DNA of 64,000 nt from Cokeromyces recurvatus. Lineage: Eukaryota; Mucoromycota; Mucoromycetes; Mucorales; Mucoraceae. This document shows positions 32,920 through 46,500 of the stretch, piece after piece. Within the stretch, counting starts at the first letter, position 1, and the number at the start of each line of letters is the position of its first letter. A model generated the notes under the pieces. It did not search any database, was not told the origin of the DNA, and was given only the letters and a program-made list of their open reading frames with translations. A program made the position numbers and the translations under genes. The stretch is from the NCBI RefSeq assembly GCF_025118155.1, contig NW_026251401.1:615811-679810 (forward strand). The letters are read 5' to 3'.

Positions 32920-33604
32920 ATGGTTAAATTTTCAGCTGATACAGTATTCACAGGTATTCTTTTTTTTTTTTTTTTTAAACCACAAAGCAACAATTTTTTT
33001 TCTTAATATATAAATATATAAAAAGAGAAAGAAAGAAAGAAAGAGAGAGAGAGAACTAATACATAATCACATGAAATAGACACTTCAGAATTAGATAAAT
33101 TACTCTTTCAACAAGCACAACAAAGGATAGCTGAAGAAATCAATGAATTCATTGAACAATTTGAAGTAAAACAAATCATAAATGAATCTATTTAGTATTT
33201 GCCTAACTTTTAATTGTTGATAGACAAAAAATGATCTCATGACTGTAGACTTATTAGCGAAAACCTATAGTCAATTAACAACATGTGAAACAAAACTCTC
33301 TAATGCAACCAAACAAGCTGATGATAATCATCTATCGTCAACAGTGACGATTAAAACAGTAGCCAGCAAAACGCAACAAGTACAAGATATCCTTCAAAAT
33401 TTGCTGCAAACAGTAGAAGCTTGTCAGAATCAAAAAAGAAACAGCCCCTTTTACAAAGAAAAGGAAGCTTATTTAAAAAAGAAAGAAGAACGAAGGAAGC
33501 AGTTGGAAAAGGAAATTAGAAAAGAATCCGATAAATTAGAAGAATTTTATGCAAAGAAGACAAGGGAGTCAATTTATAACAATATTGTTGGAATCCATCA
33601 ATAA
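32920..33604 (+). CDS. small coiled-coil protein, unrecognised
   Basis: Three exons: 32920-32953, 33080-33165, 33224-33604, phases agreeing; 166 residues. It begins MVKFSADTVFTDTSELDKLL and is helical throughout; the last 50 residues are a highly charged coiled coil (EAYLKKKEERRKQLEKEIRK). No signal peptide or membrane span. Size and composition resemble small subunits of multi-protein complexes (kinetochore, BLOC/BORC or HAUS type), but I cannot place it in one. The spliced frame and three good introns make it a real gene. It converges on the DEAH helicase gene 130 bp away. Confidence 0.75.
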
Positions 33605-33734
33605 AGCAGATACTTGCTATAAAGAGGACTTCTTCTTTTATGTATGCTTTTAAAAGAAAAAAGAAAAAAAAAGTATTGATATAAAATACTTGGAATATTG
33701 TCAAGACGATAACTAAATAAATTTTGCTTTATTT

Positions 33735-35194
33735 TTATTTTTGTCTTCTTCTTGCTAACGCTCTTTGTCGAATCATGTCAATTTCTTTTGCTCGTCGTCT
33801 CTTATTATTTTCTTCTTCTTCTTTTCTTTTAAGTTCTTCAAATTCTTCTTTCTTTTGTATTTCTTCTAATTTCTTCTTTTTCAACTCTTCCTCTGCTTCT
33901 ATATCCAGTGTTTCTGTACTCGCTTGTCCTTCACCATTTAATCGTGTCTGTGGTAATTTCTTGATACGTGATTGCCCTTCACCTTGCTTTACCCAGTCCC
34001 ATACAATTTTACTTACACCTTTCATGACAGCTTTGTTCGTGTAAGTAACGTTAGTATACATAACCCAATCTAAATCTGCATATTGGATTTTATTTCGATC
34101 TAATAGTTCTGATGCAAGTGCACATTGAGGATGTAAATAGAGTGCAACTAGGGCAGTAGATGAAATTTCTTCAGATGTCGTTAGATGCTGGTCTGGTGAA
34201 TAATGTGAGAAAACAGATCGATGAGCACCTTTGTTAGCAATATTCGTAAAATAGCCTGTCAAAAAGGACTTTAGAATAGGCACAGGATCTAGATTATCCC
34301 CACTTTCATTTTCCCCTACATGGCGCCGCTTATGGCTTGATTTCTTTTTATGTTTATTGATAATAGTAGGTGCATGTATGATTTTTAAATGAAGTTTGTC
34401 CATTACATCTATTAATTGTGATCTCACGTTTTCTGCCATTTCTAACACGCGAGGGTTTATATAATTCTCTTTGCACCATTGTCTACTTTTATCATGTCTT
34501 TTCCATTCATGCCAAACGTTGAGACAGGTCATATGGTCCCCTGTATGATGTGCAAATTTTAACTTGCAAGCTTCAGCCCTAATGGCTTCATTCTCTTCAT
34601 CTTCATTGCCTTGTATTCGTCTTCGTTGTTGTGGTGAAACTGTTTTAAATAACTCAAGATCCCCTGCCATCATACTAACAATAATCAAGACTTCATAGCT
34701 GCATCCGTACTCAATTGAAGAAGCAATCAAAATACGAGCCAAAGGAGGAGAAAGAGGAAAACTGCTCATTTGATGACCTAATTTCGTGATCCTTCCATTT
34801 TCATCAATAGCTCCTAATAAATAAAGCTGCTTCAGAGCGTTTCTTACAAGCGACTCTTCAGGAGGATCAATGAATTCAAAATGTAATACATCTACAATAT
34901 TGAGTGTTTTTAGTGAAAGAACAGTACTCATTAAACTACTTCGTTGTATTTCGGGAATTGTATTGGGCAGCATGTGTTCGAAACTTTCCTCGCTATAGAG
35001 ACGAAAGGCCTTTCCAGGAGCTGTACGACCAGCACGACCAGCGCGCTGAATTGCAGCAGCTTGACTAATTTCTGTCACTAATAAAGCATCCATACCAGTA
35101 TTAGGATCATACGATTTCTCCTTTGCAAATCCTGAATCTACAACATAACGAATACCAGGAATGGTAACGGATGTCTACACATAGCATGTGTTAG

Positions 35195-35231
<37 letters not shown>

Positions 35232-36391
35232 TTATTTACAGTTATAGTTTTATTCATATACCTGAGCGACATTAGTAGCAAAGACAATTTTACGTTCATT
35301 TTCACGAGGTAATTCGAAAACAGCTTTTTGATCATATGTTTCTAAACTAGCATAAAGTGGATAAACAACAGCTCTTGATACACCTTTCCCATGATCATAA
35401 AACCTCACTTCTCGTTGATAATTACATCCTCTTTCCTTTTCTAAAAATTGTTTACAAGCACGTTCAATATCCTGCTGTCCAGTTAAAAAGACCAAGATAT
35501 CTCCTTTAGGTTCGCGGCAATGAATTTTCCAAGCTTGTTCAACTGCACGATCTACCATAGCTGATTTTAAACTAGCCATCGATTTTGTAGAAGCATCTAA
35601 TAAAGGGTACACAACTTCAACAGGATAAGTTCTTCCCGGAATTTCAAAGATGGGGCAACCACCAAAGAAATCAGAAAACTTTGTCACATCCAGTGTAGCT
35701 GACATGATAAGAATCTTGAGATCAGGTCGTAATTGGTGTGTTTGTTTCAGGAGACCAAATAGAACATCCGTATCGAGTGTACGTTCATGCGCTTCATCAA
35801 TAATAATCACATCGTATTGACTAAGTTTAGGATCCATAGTAGCTTCACGTAATAGTATACCGTCTGTCATATATTTAAGTTGAGTTGAATCAGTTGTACG
35901 ATCGTCAAAACGAATGGTGTAGCCAATTTTTGATCCCAACCGAACATCTTGTTCTTCACTAACCCTTTTAGCAACTAGTTAAGAGAGAAAGAGTATGTGT
36001 GTTTATTATTTCAAGACAATATACATTTGATGAGCATAAAACTTATTTTTACCTGTAATTGCAGCAATTCGTCTATGAAAAGAAAGTCAATGAGCTACAA
36101 TAAACAAGAAATGGAATGATTTACATGTTACCTTGGTTGTGTCACACCGATCTTTTTTATTTCAGACATTTCCTCTAAAATGTACTGAGGGATCTGTGTG
36201 GTTTTACCAGAACCTGTTACATTCAATTTATTAGACAAAGAGAAATCACATTGTTTTTTTTTCTTTATACCTGTTTCACCAATCACAACTAGAATGTTAT
36301 ATTCACGGATTGCGTCAATTAATTCATTCTTGTAATCAAAAGTTGGAAGACTTTCTCTTTGTTCTCGAATACGATCATTATTTGATCTCAT
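33735..36391 (-). CDS. DEAH-box RNA helicase (DHX33/DHX40/Dhr2-like)
   Basis: Five exons: 36391-36271, 36213-36132, 36072-36053, 35974-35262, 35174-33735; 791 residues. The third exon is only 20 nt; with it the text reads GVTQPRRIAAITVAKRVSEEQ, exactly the expected motif Ia. Seen in order: motif I GETGSGKTTQ, II DEAH, III SAT, IV ILVFLTGQQDIE, V TSVTIPGIRYVVDSG, VI QRAGRAGRTAPG, then the winged-helix/ratchet and OB-fold regions (YLHPQCALASELL), and a Lys/Glu-rich coiled C-terminus (KKKKLEEIQKKEEFEELKRK). It has no long N-terminal extension, unlike Prp2/Prp16/Prp22. This favours the ribosome-biogenesis or DHX40-like groups; the exact orthologue is uncertain. Confidence 0.9.
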
Positions 36392-36539
36392 TGAGCCGAA
36401 TGGAAAAAAAAAAATAAGATAAATAAAAAAAATAAAATAAAATAAAAAAGGCAATTGAATTCTCTATTTTGCTTTTCAACGTTTGAATACTAGTAAAAAA
36501 AAAAAAAGGAGTTCCAAAACTGAGAAAACATCAAAATCC

Positions 36540-36628
36540 AAAAAGCGCATACTATGAAATTAAAGTAAAATAAAAATGCCCAATGAGCACGTAGCAATTT
36601 TATTATGCTGTATTGCCCTAATTAGGTC

Positions 36629-36681
<53 letters not shown>

Positions 36682-37230
36682 AAACATCTCAAGTGACAAG
36701 AGGGAAAAAGGCAGAAAAAAAAAGAACTCAGAAATAGGATACATATACTAGTCCATTAATACATCAGCTTCATACCAGAATTAACGGAAGAAGGAGGAGG
36801 AAGTGTTTGATGAAACAGATAAGCTATTTTCATGTAGAATAATACAGATTTGTTGGCCAGCAAACTAACCAAGGAAAAGTTAGTTGCGAGGACTTTGGTT
36901 TCTTTAAAGGCAATTGGTTAACGGAAAAAAAAAAAGGGAAATCAGATCATCAATGGTTAGAGGTATGCTAAGTCGACAGTGCATAGAAAGACATTGAATC
37001 AAGTATTCACAAGTAAAGTTCTCATCTGGAATGAAAATAAGAAAAAAAAACATGACTGAGGGACACCATCTGGAAGCCAAGCAAGGACTCGATTTGCACT
37101 CATTGTGGGTCATTGGTAACCATAGTATTGGATCCTGTTCCAAAGAAGGGCAGCAAGCTGAGATTAGTTTGGAATCGATATTGTTGCAAAGGCGATCAAA
37201 ACTTTCTTGTAAAAATTGTTGACAAAGCTG
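36540..37230 (-). mobile_element. LINE 3' end, copy C
   Basis: Minus-strand remnant with QDPILWLPM followed by a degenerate RWRLGW-region (LASRWCPS), then no further clean frame. The 3' UTR landmarks of the family are present at about 36575-36630 (AGGGCAATAC, then ACGTGCTCATTGGGC). A 50-base A run (36630-36679, T on the element strand) lies inside the element. More decayed than copies A and B. Confidence 0.65.
36630..36679. repeat. poly(A) tract, 50 bases
   Basis: Longest A homopolymer in the window, inside LINE copy C. Confidence 0.95.
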
Positions 37231-37883
37231 CTTAAAAGCACGACGATCTAGAGTATTTAATACAGAAGTACATAAATGCCATAGGGAACACTTTGTGAGT
37301 TCATGTCATTGTGGTTGGCTGGGTAGAGGTCTCAATATGTAGCAATAGATGTTGTAATAAAGTACTTTAACGTAGCTCCCGGTGAACAAAGGAGAAATTT
37401 TGGTTGTAAAATTGAGATTTGATCTGCTATTGAACAAGATAAAGCATTACTTTGGCTGAAGATCGGGATAAACCGCCAAATATACAGCGAATACAATTAT
37501 TTTGACAGAATTTCATTATTTTTTTTTTTGATATGGTTGTTATTCAGAATATTAATAGTGAATCTGTATTTCAACTGAGATTGTACTGTTTGAATGTAGA
37601 AGCGTAGAGAAAGTAAGCGATCAGGTACTTTGGAATTAACCACCAATTTGGTTCATGATCTTTATTGCTTTATTATCATTCTGTTGAATTAGTGCTGAAG
37701 TATCAAGAAGACTATCCAGTTTGATTGGAATAGGATCATTATTTATTCAAAGTAACTCAAATTCTGTAGTTTATTGAAATAAAATATCATCTTGAAGATA
37801 AAGACATGCATCTTGTGTTTTTAATAATTAGTTTTAACAAAGATGAAAAGAATAAAAAGTAGCTTAGTATTTATTATCAAGTT
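37231..37883. other. non-coding, probable old repeat DNA
   Basis: No gene or clean frame. Contains short imperfect pieces such as a poly(T) run near 37518, and probably more degraded LINE sequence from copy C. Ends at the ADAM gene's 3' side. Confidence 0.4.
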
Positions 37884-40800
37884 TTATTTAAGACTCGACG
37901 TCCAAATATTATCTTTCTTCTTCGGTAGTGAAAAGTGATCTAACTCAATTCCATCATCACTATCGATATTATCATCATTTTTTGCTAAAAATGATCCAAA
38001 CATTAGGGTTGTATTATTATTATTAATATTAATATTATTATTATTATTAGTAGTTGCTATTTGCTGGTTTTGCTGTAATAAGTCGTTATTATTCATGTTT
38101 ATAACTGCAGTAGTTGAACTGTTTTTTACGATTGATAAATGTCTGTCCGCTATTTTGCTATTATTTTCAAAACCAAGTGAGAATGAATTGGGTCTTGAAT
38201 TTTTATCCTTTTCCGAGGTTGTTGTAAATAATAACATTTTATTCTTTCGTTTATATCTTCTTCTTATGAACCAAATAATCCAACCCAAGATTAATAATAT
38301 GCCAAGACTACTAAATATATATATTGGAATTGCAATTGATTTATTCTTCGCAGTCCATGCCTTTATGGTGTTCACTATGGATTCAACAGAGAATAAGATG
38401 CATTGTATAGTATATGATTATTTTTGTAATACTTACAAGGCCCAGTACCAATGCAGACTCCTCCTTTACAAAATCCTGCTAATCCACATTCAGTTCCATC
38501 TAGAAATATACCACTTAACATTAAACAATTATTCGGTTCTTTGGGATCTGAACAGCTAATTAAACATGAATCTTGCTGGAATGAGCATTGCTCACTAATA
38601 TTTTGTCGAAGCCCTCGTGCCATACATTGTTGATCTCGTGAAGTACAAATTCCTGAAGCACATTTCATTGTCCCGTTTGCACAGCTTGTTCCATCTTCAC
38701 TATATTCATCTATTGGACATTGACTGGATTTACCAGTACAGTATTCAGTTCGATCACACTCAGATACACTAGGTCTACAAACAGTTTCTTTGGATGCTAT
38801 TGCACATTTCAAACAGCATTGATGACTATAATCACTATTATATATGATAAGTTATAATTTACTTTAAATATATATGTGTATGTATGTATGTATGTATGTA
38901 TGTATCATTATTGTATTACTCGCATATAGCATTTGGTTTCAATTTACATGTTCTTGCATAACAGCACTCACTATCTATTAATCCAGAATCACATTCCTCC
39001 CCAGGCTCTAATATTCCATTACCACAAAGCGAAAATGTACCTCCAACACGCAAGTCAGGTGCTAAAAAAAAGAGAGAGAGAGAGAGAAAGAAACGTCAAT
39101 AATGAAATATTATTTTGTGTGCTCTTATATTTGTAGCTTACTTACATTTCAAGCAATAACCAATATTAGGAAGAGTATTACAAATATCTGATATAGAGCA
39201 TGGACTAAAATCATTAGTTGTTACATTACTGGTAGGATTCATTATATAAGCTTCTCCTGCACTACAAACCGTGTTACTTAATGGACAGCAACCGCATTCT
39301 CCATGACAAGGACACATTTTTGCAGTACAGTCATGAATAGCGCCTTTTTTTTTTTTTTTTTTTTTTTTTTGGAGACACATATTGATTTATTATTAACATG
39401 AAGATTGGGAACTTGTAGAATGAATTACTTACCAAACCCATGACCAATTTCATGTGCAACTACTTTCCATTCATCCCTTGTTATAGATGATACTCCTGTT
39501 CCTGAAACCCATTCAAATGTTCCATCATCTTATAGAATTATTCTATAAGCATATATCGTTCATATACTAAATAACTATCTATATTTTTTTTTGTTCTATT
39601 CTTTACCTTCTACCTGCTGTGATACTTGAGTTTCACATAGCTGACCTAACCAAGCAATACCTACTTTTACACCCGTTCTAACGTATACATATATATTAAT
39701 ATGGAATAGTGAAAAATAGAAAAAATATATATATATATATATAATTTACGAGCATTTTGTCATGAGATGCCAAAGTGCTGCTCCATCATCTCCTTTATTG
39801 CCTCTCCAGAGACTAAAGTCACTTAGACGGTCATTAATAGTATAATGGCTTGAACATGCTTGATTCCAAGCCATCACAGATTTTTTTCTATTATTAAGAT
39901 GAGTAGTTGTTGAAGATGGACATTCAGGTACAGATATCTGTAAATAAATTAGACCTAATGAAACATTAAATGTCCTTTCATAAACAGCAGAGGCAACGTT
40001 CCAATCATTAATTATTTGTAGTTTTGCATAACGAATGCTACCATATGATAAAACGTAGGAGCAATCTGCAGCAGCACCCATATAGGCAATCTTTCTTGCT
40101 GTAGGGCATCCCTGTGTTGCTATAATGTCCATATTCGAAGACGATTCAATTAAAGTATTGAAGAAGGATACATCAGTTCGTTTTTCCCATAAACTTGATA
40201 ACGAAGTATTTATAATAGCGGGTAGAATTGGTGCAGTATGAGTTCCTGCCATACGTCGATTATAAGCCATCTCTTCCATGGCACATATACTATCTATTTT
40301 GTTATTTACTTGAAATATACGTTTTTCGAAATGATTTGTAACTTGATCTGAGTCTCTATAAATAATCATCTTTGTAGTATTAACTTCGGGATCATCTGTC
40401 CTTTTTGAAAGATGATAGTTTTTAGAAGTCTTAATATGATATATATCTGAATCAAACATGAATGCTCCTTCAAATATTGGGTATGAACTTCTATACCAAA
40501 AAAAAAGGAATCAATATTATATATATAGCCTTTTTTTTTTTTCTTACGGTGAATTAGTTAGTGTGATATCTTGTCGAAATATGATTCGAGCCCAGTTATG
40601 AGGTTGGTTTTTAATATGTCCCTTAAATACAAAATACTCATCAGGTATCATTCTTTCCGTTTCGGTTATCTTAGTATGGTTAAATAGAATAATTTGAGCA
40701 TCAGGATGAAAGAGATCAAAATTGGGAAATAGTTGAAGCTGAATGTATGTATTAAAAGCAGAAAAGGAAAATAAGAAATCATCATTATTTTCTAAGGTTG

Positions 40801-41039
40801 CAGATTTGTCTCGTTTCCTAGGCTTGTTCCCCATTAAAACATGAATGGTTGGATCATGTATAATTTCAACTTTATTTAATTTCGAAGGTAATTGTGATGC
40901 TGTTACTATTCATAATAAAATTATATTTTAATTGTGATGCATCAAGAAATAATATATAATTAATACCTATTACTTGATCAACAAGAAAAAGAAAAGCTAA
41001 TATTATATAAAAGTATGTTCCTGGATAAAGAAGAAACAT
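37884..41039 (-). CDS. ADAM-type membrane metalloprotease
   Basis: Nine exons: 41039-40967, 40905-40548, 40490-39750, 39677-39607, 39528-39433, 39343-39146, 39061-38920, 38834-38437, 38374-37884; 855 residues. Order: signal peptide (MFLLYPGTYFYIILAFLFLV), prodomain, metzincin protease domain with HEIGHGFGAIHD (three zinc-binding His and catalytic Glu, split by an intron), disintegrin domain (LCGNGILEPGEECDSG), Cys-rich/EGF-like region (ECDRTEYCTGKSSQC), one membrane span (IPIYIFSSLGILLILGW) and a ~110-residue cytoplasmic tail rich in Asn. Fungal ADAMs are known in fission yeast, aspergilli and zygomycetes; they shed surface proteins. The acceptor of exon 8 could also be 9 nt further in, still in frame. 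A (GA)n repeat lies about 130 bp before the start. Confidence 0.93.
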
Positions 41040-41167
41040 TATAAGCTGCAATAGTAATAAGCTCTTAGCATTCCTTTTTTTGTAATTTTTAATAAATAGA
41101 AAAATGACTAAATTTTGTAATGAAAAGGTATTTGTATATACGTTAGGGTATAAAAAAAAATAAAAAA

Positions 41168-42322
<1,155 letters not shown>

Positions 42323-43046
42323 ACTGCGACAGCATATTATATATCTGAACAATACATCTTCCTTGGAGGTACAACACTTGGTAATCTGAACTCGAATGGC
42401 ATGAAAGCCATTCTTGATAAATGTATCCAAGTAAAATCTATACAAGTTAAAAAGGACAATGGAAAAAAAAAAGGTACCACTTCAATTACTTATGTGATAT
42501 TCACCGATGACTGTCTATGGCAATTACAACTACCAAAAAGTGGCAAATACTTGCAGTTGGCCATAAGTAGGTTGATGTCAGAAAGCAATTATTTCGGACA
42601 CTTAACATCTAACACTATAAGTGAAAACTCGCTGTTTAATATTTCATGTGATATTACTACTGACTTCTTGAAATGTATAGAAGTAATGGAAGAAGAATTA
42701 AAGGAAGACAAGTTCTGTGCTGATGATAAATAATGCTTACTCCCTTTTTTTCTAGAGATGGTTTGAGAAGGAATTAACAGATATTATGAAACTGCTATTG
42801 AATTTGGAGCAACTCTTGCATTACGTTTGCATGAATATTGGCTTAGGGGATTTGGTTTTCTCTGTAGTAGATGATACACACTTCACTATAGGTAACAGTG
42901 ATGATACTCTTTTTTTTTATTAGGGTGTGTATGATCTGATGAAGGATAAAATTCTTATAAGTAGCAACTCGCAGTTAGAAGATTCGATGGACTCTGATGC
43001 AGTAGAATTGAAAGATGTACTCAAATGCCCGTACCTTATTAAGTGA
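42323..43046 (+). CDS. unrecognised gene, 5' end not found
   Basis: Three segments can be joined in phase: 42323-42682, 42756-42863, 42924-43046 (TGA at 43044-43046). The text starts TATAYYISEQYIFLGGTTLG and ends VELKDVLKCPYLIK; about 196 residues are visible. The donors are GTAATG and GTAGTA, weaker than in neighbouring genes, and no starting exon was identified (first ATG at 42401). It matches no family I know. It could be a real lineage-specific gene or a decaying repeat-derived frame; the many nearby transposon scraps make the second quite possible. Confidence 0.35.
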
Positions 43047-43349
43047 ATTTGCGTTTAGATTCTGTACCTAAAATCCTTTCTTCCCCTCCCCCTTCTCCTT
43101 CATTCTAATAAAAGTTCCAATCAAATTTATTCATTTTTTCAACAATTTCATAATGAGATGTACAAATAAGAAACACCTAGGCAGACTTCTTGTGCAACAA
43201 CTAGACGCAGAAGTCAATGATATATGATGTTTTAATGGGTGCCATCATAATGTCGAAGTTATAATGTTATTTTTAAATTTTTGAGAAGCACATATCCACA
43301 CTCTATGCACTGTTTGGTAAAGGTCACTAATTGCAACATTAGAAGATGC

Positions 43350-43396
<47 letters not shown>

Positions 43397-43551
43397 TAGT
43401 AAGATCATTGCAATTTGTCCAAAAAAGGGAATAGCTTCAAGCGGTACTATTTTAACCAATGGTATTGTAAAAATCATTTGTAAAATAAAACCGTGTCTTT
43501 TTTTTTTTTTTAGTCAGCTTTTGCTTTTTCTTCTTCTTCTATTCGTAATCA
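43047..43551. other. intergenic, promoter side of exportin-7
   Basis: No gene. Includes a 39-base poly(A) run (43356-43394) and a pyrimidine-rich stretch directly before the exportin-7 start codon. Confidence 0.5.
43356..43394. repeat. poly(A) tract, 39 bases
   Basis: A homopolymer about 155 bp upstream of the exportin-7 start. Confidence 0.95.
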
Positions 43552-46500
43552 ATGTCACAACAAGACGAAAGAATAGCCTATTTCACAACTTTATGTGAAC
43601 AGTTATATAATCCAAAATCATCAGAAGAGCGTCTTCAAGTACAAAAAATTCTTGAACAATCTTTTCCAACATTTACAAACACGAATGTATTACCCTCAGA
43701 TAATATAACAGCATTACATTCTTTTAATATTCATTCACCAACAGATACTGCTTCGGCACTTCGTATATTATTAGAATCTTCTCCTAGCCCATATGTTCAA
43801 ATATTTGCATTAGGCCGATTAAAGCAGCTTATACAAACTCAATTTTCGTTATTCAATCAAGAATCAAAAATACAATTACGTAAACTTTTAGCATTACTTT
43901 ACCTATAAATTGTCTATTAATTCTTGTTTCTTTTAGGTTCATTTTTATTACAGCACGCGTTTATACACCCTGATTTAGTACCTTTTGCCATTACTCATCT
44001 TGCTGCTGTTTTAGCCTCTCTTACTTTATTAGGTTGGACAGAAATCGAGCAATATAGAAATGTTCACAAAGATATACTTCAATTTATTCAAGTAAGTAAA
44101 TACTATATACGCATCACTATTTATACTTACAATATTACCCTAAGGCGTCTGTTGATCATCGTATAGTTGGTTTACAAATTTTAGCAATTATGGTACAAGA
44201 CATTAATCCACCTAGTTTTACAAGAAGTGCATCAAAGTTTAGAAAAGCGGGTAATATATACTTAAATTATGCGAAAATAGATAGAGATTAATGTATATAT
44301 TAGCTGGTGAATTTCGTGACACTCAGCTGTTAGACATTTGTAAAACTGCATATAAAACATTAGAAGCATCAACACAGCATATCATTACTACGAACAACCA
44401 ACAGCAAGAGCAACGTTTGCGAGAAGCTGCTTTAAATTTATTGATAAAATGCTTTTCATATGATTTTAATGGCACAAGTGTAGATGAATCAGGTGAAGAT
44501 GTTGGTATTGTTCAGGTAATATATATATATATATATATATGTGTGTGTATACATTTACTGTTATCAAACTAAATAATTCTTACACACATGTATATACTAT
44601 AAAAAAAAATTTTTTTTATAAAAAAAAAAAAAAAAGATTCCTGCTTCTTGGAAACCATTGTTAGAGGATCCTGAATTTTTAAATACAATGTTTAAAGCAT
44701 ATGACGAATTCCAACCTCCTTTATCTTCTAAAGTTATGGAATGTCTCGTTCAAATTGCCTCAGTTAGAAAGACATTATTCAGCGATCAGGAGATACGCTC
44801 TCGATTTGTCATGAGAATTATGCAAGGCATCCAGGACATTATTTTAACCTCCAGAGGACTTAATGATGCCGATAATTATAATGAATTTTGTCGTCTTTTG
44901 TTTCGTTTTAGAGCTTCTGTTCCCCTTAACGAAATGGTTGAAAAAGCTGGTTATTTAGAATGGATTGAATTGATTGCAGATTTTTCATTAAAAGCGTTTC
45001 AGTCTTGGAAGTTTGCCCCTACAACATCCATGTATGTTTTGAGCTTTTGGGCACGTATTGTTCAAAGTATGACATACTATCAACAATTAGGTGAAGCTGC
45101 TGTTGAAAAGTTAGGAAGAATTACAATAGAGGTAAGCCTTTTTTTTCTGAAAAACTATATATATAGTTATATGTGTAGTAATAAGCTTTACTGATGTCTA
45201 TTAAGTTGGTTCGATCTTATGTTTCAACCACAGTTGAGTCTGTCCCCGTACGTATTCAAGAAGCTCTAGATGATCCCTTAGATAATGAGGAAACTTTAAT
45301 CGAAACTTTGAATATGTTAGGACAAATTGCTCATTGTAAATACGAAGCTTCTAGCACCGCCATGATGGGATTATTTGACCCTATTACTGTTCAATACCAG
45401 GAACTAATCATGACAATACAACAACAAATGGCAAGTAATAATATTGAAGGGTTAAAAGAGGCTTTAGAAATTATTGAAAATAAATTTGCATGGCTTGTTT
45501 ATATTATGGCTTCTTTTATTGGAAATAGATCAGTAAAGTATAAAAGATGTATTACATATCAGTATTATTTACTGTTTTTTTTTAGGCTTTCCTTAACTCA
45601 GCAGATTTAGACAAGATGGATAGTGAGATTACAACCAAAGTACTTCAATTAATGAATGTTCAACAAACTTTACTCAATCAACATGGTAATGCTTTCATGA
45701 ACGAAAAATTGGATTTAGCTTTTATATACTTTTTTCAACAATTCAAGAAATCATATATGAGTGAATCTAATGGAAGAGATGTAAAATATTTTTTTAAAGA
45801 AAAAAAAAAGGCGTATGGGCATCTAATAGTTTTTATGGTGTAGATTTATTCAAAACTTTCGAAAGTATTCGGAATTAGTGATCAAATTATGATGCTGGAT
45901 GTTATTATGCGTAAAATGTAAGCAAAAATAGAATAGCTATTGTTACATGTCGTGTGTATTTACTGTTTCTTTTCTTCTCATATATAGTGTTTCTAATCTG
46001 CAGTATTGGAGTAATAATGGATTATTAATTCAGCGTACTTTAGAACTTTTTAATGAGCTCGCTACTGGGTAAATAGATTTAAAGTCAAATGTATATTATA
46101 ATGTATGGCTTACAGGTGATATATTGTGTATCATAGTTATGGAGCTTCTAAGAATCTTAGAAAGATAGAAACAACACGTCTAATAATGCAAAATCATATG
46201 GCAACTGAATTTGCTTTTTGTCAATCAACCAGTAATAAACGACAAGATGAAAATCGAATTTTATTCTTCCAAGTACTTTGTAAACTATTGTTTGCAGATG
46301 ATAATGTAGATGAACGTACATTTTATGAGTTTATGAAGCCCTTCGATATTCGGTTTGACAATTTAGGTCTTTTGGATAATGTAGAAGCTTTTAGATTTGA
46401 AAATACTAGAGTAAAGTATTAGTAAAGATAAAATCTATAGCGTATAAAACTAACTATATATGTTTATATAATAGCGTGCTCTAAGGGACATTTTCGTGGA

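Noticed and set aside
36128..36454. Hydrophobic N-terminal extension of the DEAH helicase (FYFIFFIYLIFFFP)
   Set aside because: Comes from the T-rich 5' flank upstream of the first ATG at 36391; it has no start codon.
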